This document shows, piece after piece, positions 52,000-61,481 of a DNA stretch of 64,000 bases. A model generated the notes under the pieces. That model searched no databases. It saw only the letters and a list, made by a program, of their open reading frames with translations, and had not been told where the DNA came from. Numbering within the stretch: position 1 is the first letter of the stretch; every line of letters starts with the position of its first letter. Made by a program: the position numbers and the translations under genes. The DNA comes from Yoonia maritima (lineage in GTDB: Bacteria > Pseudomonadota > Alphaproteobacteria > Rhodobacterales > Rhodobacteraceae), in assembly GCF_002933395.1 (NCBI RefSeq), contig NZ_PKFN01000009.1:358130-422129 (forward strand), written 5' to 3'.

Positions 52000-53097
52000 T
52001 TGCGTTTGCAATTTGATCATGGCCCGGATGGCGCAGGTGTTTTTGAGAACGCCAAACGCATGATTCAGGCCGAATCTATTGCCGATGTAGATCGTGCATT
52101 AGCCGAACTAGATGCGGCGCTTGCAGTTGGCGATTGGATTGCTGGCTATGCGAGCTATGAATTGGGTTATGCTCTCGAACCACGATTGCAGGCGTTGATG
52201 CCAGAAGATCGTTGCCTGCCGTTGATTTGTTTCGGTGTCTTTGATGCGCCAGTCAGTGGCGGTGCTACGCCGGGCCCTGCGCAGATTGGCACATTGGATC
52301 CGGCTTGGGATGACGCCACATACGCCGAAGCATTTGCTCAGGTGCATGACTGGATCAGCACTGGCGATATATATCAAGCGAACCTGACGTTCCCAATAAA
52401 TGCAGCGGTGCAGGGTGACGTTCCGGCGATTTATGCGGCGCTAAAGCAAGCGCAGCCCGTGGGATATGGCGTATTGGTTGAGCAAGATGGCTTGCCCGAT
52501 CTTTTGTGCCGTTCGCCTGAATTGTTTTTCACTTTGGATGGTCGCCAGATTACCACCCGCCCGATGAAGGGCACCGTGCCGCGCGGTGCAACCCCGGCCG
52601 AGGACGCGGAAAACCGGGAGTTTTTGGTCAGTGATCCAAAGAACCAAGCCGAGAACCTGATGATCGTCGATTTATTGCGCAATGACATTAGTCGCGTTTC
52701 AAAGGTTGGTTCGGTTAAGGTGCCGCAGCTATTTGAGGTCGAAACCTATGCGACCGTGCATCAGATGACATCGACTGTAACGGCAGAGCTGTTGCCGGGT
52801 GTTGGTTTGGATGCGATTTTTCGGGCGCTGTACCCCTGTGGGTCGATCACGGGCGCACCGAAAATCCGCGCGATGGAGATCATTCGGGCGCTAGAACCAT
52901 CCCCGCGCGAGGCCTATTGCGGAACAATTGGCTGGGCTGCCCCCGATGGGCGTGCATCATTCAATGTGGCGATCCGTACGTTGATGGTTGAGGGGGGGAA
53001 TGCCACACTCAATGTCGGTGGTGGCGTCGTTTGGGACAGCACTGCTGCATCGGAATATGAGGAAGCACTTTGGAAAGCGCGCTACGCATCCCTTTAG
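52000..53097 (+). CDS. pabB: Aminodeoxychorismate synthase component I
   Basis: This 365-aa chorismate-utilising enzyme lacks most of the N-terminal domain typical of longer PabB/TrpE proteins. The catalytic domain shows the usual blocks: YQANLTFP, SPELFF, TRPMKGTVPRG, NPEKNQAENLMIVDLLRND-like sequence (here SDPKNQAENLMIVDLLRND), PCGSITGAPKIRAMEIIRALE (split) and AYCGTIGW. It converts chorismate plus ammonia to 4-amino-4-deoxychorismate for folate. The start is TTG 52000 with a strong AAGGAG upstream. It overlaps the next gene by 28 nt. Confidence 0.92.
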   Translation: MRLQFDHGPDGAGVFENAKRMIQAESIADVDRALAELDAALAVGDWIAGYASYELGYALEPRLQALMPEDRCLPLICFGVFDAPVSGGATPGPAQIGTLDPAWDDATYAEAFAQVHDWISTGDIYQANLTFPINAAVQGDVPAIYAALKQAQPVGYGVLVEQDGLPDLLCRSPELFFTLDGRQITTRPMKGTVPRGATPAEDAENREFLVSDPKNQAENLMIVDLLRNDISRVSKVGSVKVPQLFEVETYATVHQMTSTVTAELLPGVGLDAIFRALYPCGSITGAPKIRAMEIIRALEPSPREAYCGTIGWAAPDGRASFNVAIRTLMVEGGNATLNVGGGVVWDSTAASEYEEALWKARYASL

Positions 53098-53720
53098 GCA
53101 CCAAGCTGATCGAGACCTTCGGTTGGGTTCCCGCGTACGGGTATGTGCGGCTTGATCTACATTTGCGGCGGTTAGAACGAAGTGCGCGGGTGCTCGGGGT
53201 TGCCTGCGATCGATCCGCGATTGGCGCTGAGTTGGCTGAATATGCGGGTGACGTCGCAATGCGCTGTCGGCTGACCTTGGCGCTTGATGGGAGGGTTGAG
53301 GTGACCCGTGCGCCGATGCCGCCCGCGAAGGGGCGGTGGGTCGTGCGGATCGCGGACGTGCGTTTGGATTCGGCTGATCCTTGGTTGCGGCACAAGACGA
53401 CGAACCGTGCGCTATATGATGAGGCGCGGGCGGCTATGCCTGACGGCGTGGATGAGCTTATTTTTCTGAATGAACGTGATGAGGTCTGCGAGGGCACGAT
53501 CACGAATGTCTTTGTGAGAACGCAGGATGGAAAATCGCTGACGCCACTTATGTCATCTGGTTTGTTGCCCGGCATCTATCGCGAGCAGCAGTTGGAGCAG
53601 GGACTTTGCCAAGAAGCTGTGCTGACGCTGGATGATTTACGGCAGGCAAAAGCGATTACATTGGGGAATTCCCTGCGCGGAGAGATCGCGGTAGACTATC
53701 AGGGGCCATTGGCCCGCTAA
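53070..53720 (+). CDS. pabC: Class IV aminotransferase, aminodeoxychorismate lyase type
   Basis: This 216-aa fold-type IV PLP enzyme probably releases pyruvate from aminodeoxychorismate to give p-aminobenzoate. The PLP lysine is in WLRHKTTNRALYDEAR (about 105-120). ELIFLNERDEVCEGTITNVF (about 128-147) and GLLPGIYREQQLEQG (about 168-182) are the family blocks. The TTG start at 53070 lies inside pabB, and the overlap supports a joint role in folate synthesis. It is short relative to branched-chain aminotransferases. Confidence 0.88.
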   Translation: MESALRIPLGTKLIETFGWVPAYGYVRLDLHLRRLERSARVLGVACDRSAIGAELAEYAGDVAMRCRLTLALDGRVEVTRAPMPPAKGRWVVRIADVRLDSADPWLRHKTTNRALYDEARAAMPDGVDELIFLNERDEVCEGTITNVFVRTQDGKSLTPLMSSGLLPGIYREQQLEQGLCQEAVLTLDDLRQAKAITLGNSLRGEIAVDYQGPLAR

Positions 53721-53745
53721 ATCCTATCATATTCGGCGACCATCC

Positions 53746-53774
53746 TTGACATCGGGCCGTCAACCTTGTGTATC
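53746..53774 (+). promoter_or_regulatory. Candidate promoter of aspS
   Basis: Perfect -35 TTGACA (53746-53751), 17-bp spacer and a weak -10 TGTATC (53769-53774), in the 92-bp gap between pabC and aspS. Confidence 0.4.
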
Positions 53775-53812
53775 GGCTCAACAACTCCGTGAACCCATAG
53801 GAACATGATATT

Positions 53813-55666
53813 ATGCACGCTTACCGCAGCCACACCTGTGCCGATCTGACAGCCGCCAATGTTGGCGAAACCGTCCGCCTTTCTGGCTGGGTCAATCGGG
53901 TGCGCGATCACGGTGGCATCCTGTTTATCGACCTGCGCGACCACTATGGTATTACGCAGGTTCTTTGCGATCCTGACTCGGCTGCTTTTGCTGATGTTGA
54001 AAAGGTGCGCTCTGAATGGTGTATCCGCATTGATGGCGAAGTCAAAGCACGTGACCCTGAACTGGTGAACGCGAAACTGCCAACTGGTGAAGTCGAAGTA
54101 TTCGTACGCAGCATCGAAGTGCTGGGCGCATCTAAAGAACTGCCTTTGATGGTGTTCGGTGATCAGGAATACCCCGAAGAGACACGCCTAAAGTACCGCT
54201 ATTTGGACCTGCGCCGCGAGGCGATGCAGGACAACATGAAGCTGCGTTCTGATGTGGTTGCATCTATGCGCCGTCGCATGTGGGATGGTGGTTTCCGCGA
54301 ATACCAGACGCCGATCATCACAGCCTCCAGCCCCGAAGGCGCGCGCGATTTCCTTGTGCCGTCACGTTTGCACCCAGGTAAGTTCTATGCGCTGCCACAG
54401 GCCCCTCAGCAGTTCAAACAGCTGATCATGGTGTCGGGCTATGATAAATATTTCCAAATCGCGCCTTGTTTCCGTGACGAAGACCCGCGCGCAGACCGTT
54501 CGCCAACCGATTTCTACCAACTTGACCTTGAGATGTCGTTTGTTGAGCAGCAGGATGTGTTCGACACGATCCAGCCAGTGCTGACCGGTATCTTTGAGGA
54601 ATTCGGCAAGGGTCGTAATGTTGACCAAACATGGGAACAGATTTCTTACCGTGATGCAGCGCTTTGGTATGGGTCGGACAAACCTGACTTGCGGAACCCA
54701 ATTAAGATGCAGGTTGTGTCTGAACATTTTGCGGGTTCTGGTTTTGCGATCTTTGCGAAACTGCTTGAGCAAGAAGGCACCGAAGTACGCGCCATTCCTG
54801 CGCCGAAGGGTGGATCGCGCAAATTCTGTGACCGCATGAACGTGTTCGCGCAAAAAGAAGGTCTGCCTGGAATGGGCTATATCTTCTGGCGTGAGAAAAC
54901 GGCTGATGCTGTGGCCCAAGAATTGGGCATCACTGTCAAAGAAGCGCAAGCCAAGCTGAAATCAGGCGAAGTCGAAGGCGGCATGGAAGCTGCTGGACCT
55001 CTTGCGAAAAACATCGGACCAGAGCGCACTGAAGCCATTCGTCAGCAACTGGGTCTTGGTCTTGGTGATGCTGCGTTCTTCCTTGGTGGTAAGCCAAAGG
55101 CGTTTGAAGGCGTGGCTGGTAAAGCCCGTAACGTGATCGGTGAAGAGCTGGGCCTGACGGATATGAACCGCTTTGCTTTTGCTTGGATCGTGGATTTCCC
55201 GATTTACGAGCAGGACGAAGAAACTGGTAAAATCGATTTTGAACACAACCCATTCTCAATGCCGCAAGGCGGGATGGAAGCACTTCAGGGTGATCCGCTG
55301 AAGGTGTTGGGTTACCAGTATGATCTGGCCTGTAACGGTTATGAGCTGGTATCTGGTGCGATCCGGAACCACCGCCCAGAAATCATGTTCAAAGCCTTTG
55401 AAATTGCTGGTTACGGCGAAGACGAAGTGAACAAGCGTTTCGGCGGCATGGTCAACGCGTTCCAATACGGTGCGCCGCCCCACGGTGGTTGTGCTGCTGG
55501 GATCGACCGTATCGTAATGTTGCTGGCCGATGCGTCCAACATTCGCGAAGTCATCATGTTCCCAATGAACCAGCGCGCTGAAGATCTGATGATGGATGCG
55601 CCATCTGAGCCAATGAACGAACAGCTGCGTGAACTGCACCTGCGCACGATCCCAGCTGAAAGCTAA
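53813..55666 (+). CDS. aspS: Aspartyl-tRNA synthetase, bacterial type
   Basis: This 617-aa class IIb synthetase charges tRNA-Asp. An N-terminal OB-fold anticodon-binding domain ([20 protein letters not shown], residues 23-42) precedes class II motif 2 ([13 protein letters not shown] near 222-234) and motif 3 ([18 protein letters not shown] near 559-576). A GAD insertion domain lies between ([13 protein letters not shown]). His in RDHGG, instead of the Leu of E. coli, is a feature associated with non-discriminating AspRS that also charge tRNA-Asn. An intrinsic terminator follows. Confidence 0.96.
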   Translation: MHAYRSHTCADLTAANVGETVRLSGWVNRVRDHGGILFIDLRDHYGITQVLCDPDSAAFADVEKVRSEWCIRIDGEVKARDPELVNAKLPTGEVEVFVRSIEVLGASKELPLMVFGDQEYPEETRLKYRYLDLRREAMQDNMKLRSDVVASMRRRMWDGGFREYQTPIITASSPEGARDFLVPSRLHPGKFYALPQAPQQFKQLIMVSGYDKYFQIAPCFRDEDPRADRSPTDFYQLDLEMSFVEQQDVFDTIQPVLTGIFEEFGKGRNVDQTWEQISYRDAALWYGSDKPDLRNPIKMQVVSEHFAGSGFAIFAKLLEQEGTEVRAIPAPKGGSRKFCDRMNVFAQKEGLPGMGYIFWREKTADAVAQELGITVKEAQAKLKSGEVEGGMEAAGPLAKNIGPERTEAIRQQLGLGLGDAAFFLGGKPKAFEGVAGKARNVIGEELGLTDMNRFAFAWIVDFPIYEQDEETGKIDFEHNPFSMPQGGMEALQGDPLKVLGYQYDLACNGYELVSGAIRNHRPEIMFKAFEIAGYGEDEVNKRFGGMVNAFQYGAPPHGGCAAGIDRIVMLLADASNIREVIMFPMNQRAEDLMMDAPSEPMNEQLRELHLRTIPAES

Positions 55667-55673
55667 TACATTG

Positions 55674-55701
55674 GGCCGCCCCTGTTTGGGGCGGCCTTTT
55701 T
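55674..55701 (+). terminator. Rho-independent terminator of aspS
   Basis: GGCCGCCCC and GGGGCGGCC perfect arms, TGTTT loop, then TTTTT. Confidence 0.92.
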
Positions 55702-55702
55702 G

Positions 55703-56410
55703 TTAGAGCGGTCCACCCGCTGCGATACGTTTTTCGACCATATCTGATAGCGCGTTCATGCTGGGCGTGAGGTCGTCACCTGTCGATTTGAGGGCTGCGA
55801 GGTCTTCCACAGCTTTTCCCAATGCATCATCCTGAGCGCTGCGCGCAACGCCATCCAAGAACTGGGTGACGTAACTGATGTTATTGCTGTTTGGCGCTGT
55901 ATTCAGGAATTCCGCAATATGGTGCAGGTCATCGCGGTAGGCGACCAAATCGGGGTTTATCATTTCATCGGTAATAATACGCGGGCCGGGCGGTTGTTTG
56001 TCGGCGGGTAGGTGGCGCAGGATCGCGGCCTGAAACGCGGCTAGATTTGCGATTGGTTTAGGGATGAACCCATCTGCGCCAGCGGCCAACACCTGTTCTT
56101 CGATATCAGTATCGCCGCTAATGCCGATGATGACTTCGATCCGTGGTGACGCCTGCGATAGCATTTCGATCAAATCCAGACCTGATCCATCAGGAAGACC
56201 GACGTCAATCATCACCACCGATGGCCGGTATATCGCCAGATGGCGGCGTGCGTTTTCAAGGCTATCGGCGCGACGTATCCGTGCGCCAGACCGTTGACAC
56301 AGCAGGCGCAACGCCTCGCAGGCGAAACGGCTATCTTCGACGACAAGTACGGTAAGCCCAAGCAATGGACGACGCGCGGTCGGCGCTGGTGTGAGCAATA
56401 ATTCGTCCAT
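55703..56410 (-). CDS. Response-regulator receiver domain protein
   Basis: The 235-aa protein has a CheY-like receiver domain (about 18-135): VVEDS acidic pocket, phospho-acceptor D69 in VVMIDVGLPDGSG and the conserved Lys in GFIPKPI. The remaining 100 residues are helical, without a recognisable DNA-binding or enzymatic output domain (YRDDLHHIAEFLNTAP; DGVARSAQDDALGKAVEDLAAL), and could be a phosphotransfer- or partner-binding module. No histidine kinase is adjacent. It is divergent from the epimerase gene. Confidence 0.85.
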   Translation of the reverse strand: MDELLLTPAPTARRPLLGLTVLVVEDSRFACEALRLLCQRSGARIRRADSLENARRHLAIYRPSVVMIDVGLPDGSGLDLIEMLSQASPRIEVIIGISGDTDIEEQVLAAGADGFIPKPIANLAAFQAAILRHLPADKQPPGPRIITDEMINPDLVAYRDDLHHIAEFLNTAPNSNNISYVTQFLDGVARSAQDDALGKAVEDLAALKSTGDDLTPSMNALSDMVEKRIAAGGPL

Positions 56411-56540
56411 CGCGATTCTCCTCTATGGATATGACTTGTCGCAATCAAAGCAGGACAAGGTGAACGGGACGTTAATTTGGAAACCGCATTGCACTCGGGG
56501 CGGGCTTTCGCGATATTGCGCAAAACTGGGAGAATATGAA

Positions 56541-56945
56541 ATGATCGGTCGACTTAACCATGTCGCAATCGCAGTGCCGGACCTAGAAGCGGCAAGCGCA
56601 CAATACCGCACGATGCTAGGTGCTGATGTAGGTGCCCCACAGGATGAGCCGGATCACGGTGTGACCGTCGTATTCATCAATCTGCCCAATACCAAGATCG
56701 AATTGCTGTACCCGCTGGGTGATAGTTCCCCGATTAATGGGTTTCTAGAAAAGAACCCGTCGGGTGGCATTCATCACGTCTGCTATGAGGTTGACGATAT
56801 TCTGGCCGCGCGCGACCATCTAAAGGCCGAAGGTGCACGGGTGCTGGGGAACGGAGAGCCGAAGATCGGCGCACACGGTAAGCCAGTGCTGTTCCTGCAT
56901 CCCAAGGACTTTAACGGCTGTTTGGTTGAGCTTGAGCAGGTTTAG
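56541..56945 (+). CDS. mce: Methylmalonyl-CoA epimerase
   Basis: This 134-aa vicinal-oxygen-chelate enzyme interconverts (S)- and (R)-methylmalonyl-CoA in propionate metabolism. Metal ligands are visible: H7 in RLNHVAIAVPD, the His of GGIHHVCYEVDD (about 76-87) and the Glu of NGCLVELEQV at the C-terminus. Catalytic Glu residues are in the KIELLYPLG block. ATG 56541 with GGGAGAATATGAA is the start. The frame opens 50 codons upstream without homology. It is followed by a DUF1467 gene, as is usual in Rhodobacterales. Confidence 0.93.
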   Translation: MIGRLNHVAIAVPDLEAASAQYRTMLGADVGAPQDEPDHGVTVVFINLPNTKIELLYPLGDSSPINGFLEKNPSGGIHHVCYEVDDILAARDHLKAEGARVLGNGEPKIGAHGKPVLFLHPKDFNGCLVELEQV

Positions 56946-57035
56946 CCCTGAGACAAATCGCGCAAGTCTAACAACAGTGCTTGCGCGACCCGCAAAGCGG
57001 CCTATGTAGCGCAGTATGTAAGGAAAGGATCACCT

Positions 57036-57323
57036 ATGGGACCGACCTCTGCCATTGTGCTATTCGCTGTTGTCTGGGCGATGGTGTTTTTTATCGTGCT
57101 GCCTTTGCGCGTAAAGACCCAAGGCGAGGCAGGCGAGGTTGTGCCCGGTACGCATGCGTCCGCCCCAGCTGATCCGCAAATCAAACGCAAAGCAATCATC
57201 ACGACCCTTTGGGCGGTGCCGATTTGGGCCGTGATTGCAGGAACAATCCTATCGGGTGCGATTTCTGTGCGCGACATGGATTGGTTTAACCGGATGGCGA
57301 CGCCCGATCTGAACGCAGACTGA
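57036..57323 (+). CDS. DUF1467 family membrane protein
   Basis: This 95-aa protein has two transmembrane helices (about 4-24 and 57-78) joined by a hydrophilic loop with LPLRVKTQGEAGEVVPGT, the DUF1467 signature. Such proteins sit next to mce or secretion/processing genes in alphaproteobacteria, with unknown function. An AAGGAAAGGATCACC ribosome-binding region precedes it. Its 3' end overlaps the convergent EI24-type gene by 38 nt. Confidence 0.87.
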   Translation: MGPTSAIVLFAVVWAMVFFIVLPLRVKTQGEAGEVVPGTHASAPADPQIKRKAIITTLWAVPIWAVIAGTILSGAISVRDMDWFNRMATPDLNAD

Positions 57324-57999
57324 TCGCGTGATACAGGTGCGTGAATGTCGCAGCACCTAAGATCGGAATGAACAGGTTCACGAGCGGAAGTGTCAGCGGT
57401 AGCGCCATTAGGCAGCCCGCCACCCAGATCGTGCCTTGGTTTTGCTTTGCCATGGCTTTGGCGCCTTCGCGGCCTTCACGGCGCATCGCGGCAAGCTGAA
57501 AATACTCCCGGCCCAACAGATAGCCGTTCATCGCATAAAAGATGAAGATCGCAGCGAAGGGTAGGATGAGGTATAGAATAAAAGCTGCGATATTAGCTGC
57601 GACCAATATTCCCATGAAGTTTACGGTGTCGCGCAGCCCTTCGAAAAAGCCGATTGCTGGCGTTGGAGGTAAGGTCGGAAAATGCTTTTCCTCGACGGCA
57701 TCTGCGACTTCGTCCAAGAAAAGCGACGTGATCGCGGATGCGACAGGTACCATCAAAAACACCGACAGTACGATCATAAGAAAAAACGATCCCCAGCCCA
57801 GTAGATCGCCGAACCAAGTGATTTCGCCGATGCCAGGTAGGGTGATTGGCTCCGACGCGAGCCAATTAATCAGCCCAAGCAAACCCCAATAGCATGCGAT
57901 CAACAGTCCGATGGTCACGCCAATGCCGCGCCAAAGGACCGATTGAAATCGGTTATCAGGAAGCTGTAAGATTGCCTTTATAAAGGACGTGAAGATCAT
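57286..57999 (-). CDS. EI24/CysZ-like membrane protein
   Basis: This 237-aa integral membrane protein resembles the EI24 domain family, which includes the sulfate permease CysZ. It has several hydrophobic segments, an amphipathic loop DEVADAVEEKHFP (about 96-108) and the conserved NGYLLGREYFQLAAMRR block (about 158-174). Sulfate transport is possible but not established for this branch. It overlaps the preceding nitroreductase gene by 4 bp. Confidence 0.85.
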   Translation of the reverse strand: MIFTSFIKAILQLPDNRFQSVLWRGIGVTIGLLIACYWGLLGLINWLASEPITLPGIGEITWFGDLLGWGSFFLMIVLSVFLMVPVASAITSLFLDEVADAVEEKHFPTLPPTPAIGFFEGLRDTVNFMGILVAANIAAFILYLILPFAAIFIFYAMNGYLLGREYFQLAAMRREGREGAKAMAKQNQGTIWVAGCLMALPLTLPLVNLFIPILGAATFTHLYHAISLRSDRASPSG

Positions 58000-58574
58000 G
58001 CGTTAATCCATGTTGTGATTGCCGACAGGTCAGGGCGTGGGCGTTCGGGTGGTTTGTTGGTCTCAGTCCCGAGGTGGATGAAGCCAGCGACGAGTTCGTG
58101 ATCCGCGAGGCCCAGACCATCGCGGATAAAGTCGCGGTCGTGGCTTGCCCAACCTGACAACCAATTCGCACCCCAGCCAGCCGCCAGCCCCGCGTTCACA
58201 AGCGCCAAACAGACCGCGCCTGCAGAATAAACCTGTTCGATTTCGGGCACTTTTTCAGAAGCAACGGGGGATGAGATGACCGCAACAGCCAAATCTGCCG
58301 TCGCGAACTGAGCATGGCTTTTGGCGATCTTATCAGGATCAATCCCAAGCGCAGCACCACGTTCATCGACCAGCCTAGCAAGCCGTGTCAGAGCGGCTTT
58401 TTCCAGCACGATAAAGCGCCAAGGCTCTAGCTTTCCATGATCGGGCGTCCGCGCTGCTGCAGTCAGCAGCGTCTCAATCGTAGCACGGTCAGGCACCGGA
58501 GTCGTTAGCGTCTTGGCCGGGCGCGACCGACGGGTCAAAAGAAAATCAAGGGCGGCTTGGTTCGGTGTGGGCAT
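57996..58574 (-). CDS. Nitroreductase family protein (YdjA-like)
   Basis: This 192-aa FMN-dependent oxidoreductase has the compact YdjA layout: LLTRRSRPAKTL (FMN phosphate-binding Arg residues, about 13-24), AARTPDHGKLEPWRFIVL (about 41-58) and GWGANWLSGWASHD (about 138-151). The physiological substrate is unknown. It is translationally coupled to the EI24-type gene. Confidence 0.9.
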   Translation of the reverse strand: MPTPNQAALDFLLTRRSRPAKTLTTPVPDRATIETLLTAAARTPDHGKLEPWRFIVLEKAALTRLARLVDERGAALGIDPDKIAKSHAQFATADLAVAVISSPVASEKVPEIEQVYSAGAVCLALVNAGLAAGWGANWLSGWASHDRDFIRDGLGLADHELVAGFIHLGTETNKPPERPRPDLSAITTWINA

Positions 58575-58772
58575 AATAGGTCCTACAATATGATGGGTGA
58601 CAGATATGTGCCGGAGGAGGAGCTGACAACCGAGAACGATTAATTACCCTTGCAAAGGGTGTCATGGCGGACGTCTTAGCCATTTGATGCCGCTGCAATG
58701 AACGAAAGAAATTGCAGGCTAGGATTTGGTTTTGTGTCAGTCTATTGATTGGAAAACGAATGAGGTCAGATC

Positions 58773-59066
58773 ATGCAGCGTACTGCGATTTCAGCTATTT
58801 TGACGATTATGCTTGTTGCTGGCTGCAGCGAGATAGCCGGTGACCGCGTTGTGGTCGAACGCGCTGGGCCGGATGACTTGCTTAAGCTGCGGTCAGGTCC
58901 GGGGCTTGGCTATAATGTGGTTTTGGGCCTGCCTGACGGGACGTCGCTTGTTCGTCGTGATTGCGTGACCGAAGTTGGGCAGCTTTGGTGCCGGGTTTCT
59001 CTCTCGGAGGCGCCGGGGGTCACGGGTTACGTTTCTGCCGATTATCTTTCGGAGCGTTCGTTTTAA
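58773..59066 (+). CDS. SH3-domain lipoprotein
   Basis: The 97-aa product has a lipoprotein signal (lipobox LVAGC, lipidated Cys near residue 18). It has one bacterial SH3 domain: LLKLRSGPGLGYNVVLGLPDG (split, about 36-56), then LWCRVS and GYVSADYL. It is expected at the periplasmic face of a membrane, probably contacting peptidoglycan. Single gene. Confidence 0.85.
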   Translation: MQRTAISAILTIMLVAGCSEIAGDRVVVERAGPDDLLKLRSGPGLGYNVVLGLPDGTSLVRRDCVTEVGQLWCRVSLSEAPGVTGYVSADYLSERSF

Positions 59067-59137
59067 GCGCAAAGTTGGCTATCTAGGGTTACCGATGCTG
59101 ACAGGTTTTTTTTGTCGTGCACCTGTCGTGTGGTTTC

Positions 59138-60235
59138 TCACAAGCTCTTTTCCATCGCGCCAAGCACCCCGTCTAGATAGGCGTCGAAACCAGCGTCGGG
59201 TTGTCGTAGTGGGAAGACTTCGGCGAAAGGGTCGGGGGCTGTGATGTTGCTGTTGGACAGTGTTTGCAAGACGGCGTGGCCGCAGAAGGGGACGTAGGTT
59301 TCCGAATAGCCGCCTTCGTGGACCATCAGTAGTTTGCTGTCGCATATATCATCCGCGAGCGCCATCACCTGTTTAGTCATTTGTGCGAATGTGTCTGCTG
59401 TGGCGAGCATGCGCCCCAGTGGGTCGTTGGCAGCGGCGTCGTAGCCGCAGGCGATGATGAGGATGTCGGGTGCGAAGTCTGTGATTGCGGGTAAGGCAAG
59501 CCTGTCCATCGCGGCAAGGTATCCTTTGTGTCCCGTGCCGGGCGGTAGAGGGATGTTGAGGTTGTAACCGGTGCCTTTAACTGTGCCGCGGTCGTCGAAT
59601 GCGCCTGTGTCCATCGGATAGTTGCGGTCTTGGTGGATCGAAACGGTAAGCACATCGTCGCGGTCATAGAATACGGCCTCGGTCCCGTTGCCGTGATGTA
59701 CGTCCCAGTCTAGCACGGCAAAGCGTTTGGCGAGCCCAGCAGTGCGGGCGGCCTCGATCGCGATGCCGATGTTGTTCAGCAGACAGAACCCGTTGGGAAA
59801 GTCCGTCAGGCAATGGTGCCCCGGTGGGCGCGATAGAGCGTAGGCGTTGGTGAGTTCGCCTTTTAGGACGGTCTCTAACCCGGCCTTGGCTAATCCTGCT
59901 GATAGAGCCGCGAGTTCGTACCCGCCGGGGCCAAAGGGTGTGCGGCGTCCCAGTTCCCCGCCACCAGCGTCTGACAATGCTTTGAATTCATCAAGATAGT
60001 GGGCTGGGTGAACCCGAAGTAGGTCTTTGCGCGTTGCCATTTCGGCACCGCGCATGTCGAGTTCGCGGGCTAGCCCGGTGACTTCGATTAGGTTTTTCAG
60101 GCGCCGTTTGGTTTCAGGGCTTTCGGGGAGGCCACCATCCAACGGTTGTACCAGCCCACCAACAGGCAACATCCCTGCGTAGTTTCCACCGCTGTGCCAA
60201 AAGCTGCGTTCATCCCAGAAAAAACCTGTTGTCAT
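59138..60235 (-). CDS. Class II histone-deacetylase-like amidohydrolase
   Basis: This 365-aa zinc enzyme belongs to the HDAC/acetylpolyamine amidohydrolase superfamily. Visible catalytic features are SRPPGHHCLTD (His pair, about 134-144), the zinc ligands in VLDWDVHHGNGTEAV (about 173-187) and the second Asp in IIACGYDAAANDPLG (about 257-271). A Tyr near GGYSETY completes the site. Bacterial members deacetylate acetylpolyamines or related small molecules. Confidence 0.9.
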   Translation of the reverse strand: MTTGFFWDERSFWHSGGNYAGMLPVGGLVQPLDGGLPESPETKRRLKNLIEVTGLARELDMRGAEMATRKDLLRVHPAHYLDEFKALSDAGGGELGRRTPFGPGGYELAALSAGLAKAGLETVLKGELTNAYALSRPPGHHCLTDFPNGFCLLNNIGIAIEAARTAGLAKRFAVLDWDVHHGNGTEAVFYDRDDVLTVSIHQDRNYPMDTGAFDDRGTVKGTGYNLNIPLPPGTGHKGYLAAMDRLALPAITDFAPDILIIACGYDAAANDPLGRMLATADTFAQMTKQVMALADDICDSKLLMVHEGGYSETYVPFCGHAVLQTLSNSNITAPDPFAEVFPLRQPDAGFDAYLDGVLGAMEKSL

Positions 60236-60296
60236 CGGTGAGCCCTCTTTGTTTGGGGTACCCTCGCCGAAGCAGTGTTAGGAATGCAAGAGGCGT

Positions 60297-60539
60297 CTAT
60301 GCCTTCTTTGGCTTGCGTAACTGATAGACGCCCTCTGGCAGATCAAGCGCGGCTTGCAGGTCGCGTAGTTGGCTAAATGATATGGTGATTTGCATCACCT
60401 CATCGGTGCGCGGATCAAGCTGTGTGACCGTGACGCAATCATCGAACGCGTTAACTGTAACATCCTCTAACAAGGGGGCTTTGCCCTCGTCCACGAGGGT
60501 CACAACAGTCGCGTCATATTCGTGTTCTATCGTAAACAT
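60297..60539 (-). CDS. Hypothetical small cytoplasmic protein (80 aa)
   Basis: The 80-aa acidic product (MFTIEHEYDATVVTLVDEG start, then QLDPRTDEVMQITISFSQL and a basic KPKKA end) is predicted to be a small beta-alpha protein. It has no signal peptide. Codon use is like its neighbours. It lies between the HDAC-like gene and a divergent protease gene. I do not recognise a family. Confidence 0.65.
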   Translation of the reverse strand: MFTIEHEYDATVVTLVDEGKAPLLEDVTVNAFDDCVTVTQLDPRTDEVMQITISFSQLRDLQAALDLPEGVYQLRKPKKA

Positions 60540-60636
60540 GGTTTCAGCGTAGCCCGGGGTTGCAGGTTGCGCAATCGGTACTGGTCATAGGTTGCGACCG
60601 TGTTAATGTGCATGCTGTTAACGAGAGGAAGACCCG

Positions 60637-61347
60637 ATGCGTTTGACCCCAATTGCGCTTGTCTTGGCGATGGCCGCTTGTACGCCCGTTGTTGTGGATG
60701 AAGGCCCCGCAGTAGCACCGCTACAGCAAACGGCGAATGCGCCAAAAGTGTCGCGGGCACAAGCGATGAACAATTATCGCCGCGCCGTTGCACGAGTTGA
60801 GCCGGTTGCAGAGGCGTTGTGCCGTCAACGCGCCCCATCGTTGAACTGCGATTTTCGGATCGTGATTGATGACCGAAACGGGGATATGGTGAACGCCTAT
60901 CAGACGCTTGATAATAACGGACGCCCTATATTGGGGTTCACGACCGGGTTGATCGCTGAAGCGCGCAACGAAGACGAGATCGCTTTTGTTATCGCACATG
61001 AGACCGCACACCATATTGCAGGTCACATTGCGCGACAGCGGCAAAATGCGATGGTTGGGGCGGCGTTGTTAGGTGGTTTAGCTGGTGCGCTAGGGACCAC
61101 GAGTGCTGATGCGATCAATAGTGCGCAACAGATTGGCGCAACTGTTGGTGCGCGGACGTATTCCAAAAACTTTGAGCTCGAGGCCGATGCGCTTGGCACA
61201 CGGATTGCGCATTCTTCCGGTTATGATCCGCTTCGTGGGGCGCAGTTCTTTTTTCGCATTCCTGATCCGGGTGATCGGTTTTTGGGGACACACCCAGCGA
61301 ATGGGGATCGGTTGAAAACCGTTCAGCGCGTCGCTGCGGGCCTGTAG
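60637..61347 (+). CDS. M48-family zinc metalloprotease lipoprotein
   Basis: This 236-aa protease has a lipoprotein signal (LAMAAC, Cys15), the HExxH zinc motif in AHETAHHIAGH (about 114-124) and the third ligand in ELEADALGT (about 175-183). It lacks the transmembrane helices of HtpX and matches the Oma1/BepA-like soluble branch involved in outer-membrane protein quality control or periplasmic proteolysis. A terminator follows. Confidence 0.9.
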   Translation: MRLTPIALVLAMAACTPVVVDEGPAVAPLQQTANAPKVSRAQAMNNYRRAVARVEPVAEALCRQRAPSLNCDFRIVIDDRNGDMVNAYQTLDNNGRPILGFTTGLIAEARNEDEIAFVIAHETAHHIAGHIARQRQNAMVGAALLGGLAGALGTTSADAINSAQQIGATVGARTYSKNFELEADALGTRIAHSSGYDPLRGAQFFFRIPDPGDRFLGTHPANGDRLKTVQRVAAGL

Positions 61348-61353
61348 AAATGA

Positions 61354-61386
61354 AAAGGGTGTCGCCCAAAATTTGCGACACCCTTT
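61354..61386 (+). terminator. Terminator after the M48 protease gene
   Basis: AAAGGGTGTCGC and GCGACACCCTTT are 12-bp perfect arms with a 9-nt loop. T/A-rich sequence follows on both sides, so it may act bidirectionally. Confidence 0.8.
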
Positions 61387-61481
61387 AATTACAAAACTCA
61401 AGATCACCTCAGGACACGCGACTTAAGCTCGAAACGTTTAACTTGTTACATGCACTGCAATAACGGTGGGTTGACCCGTCG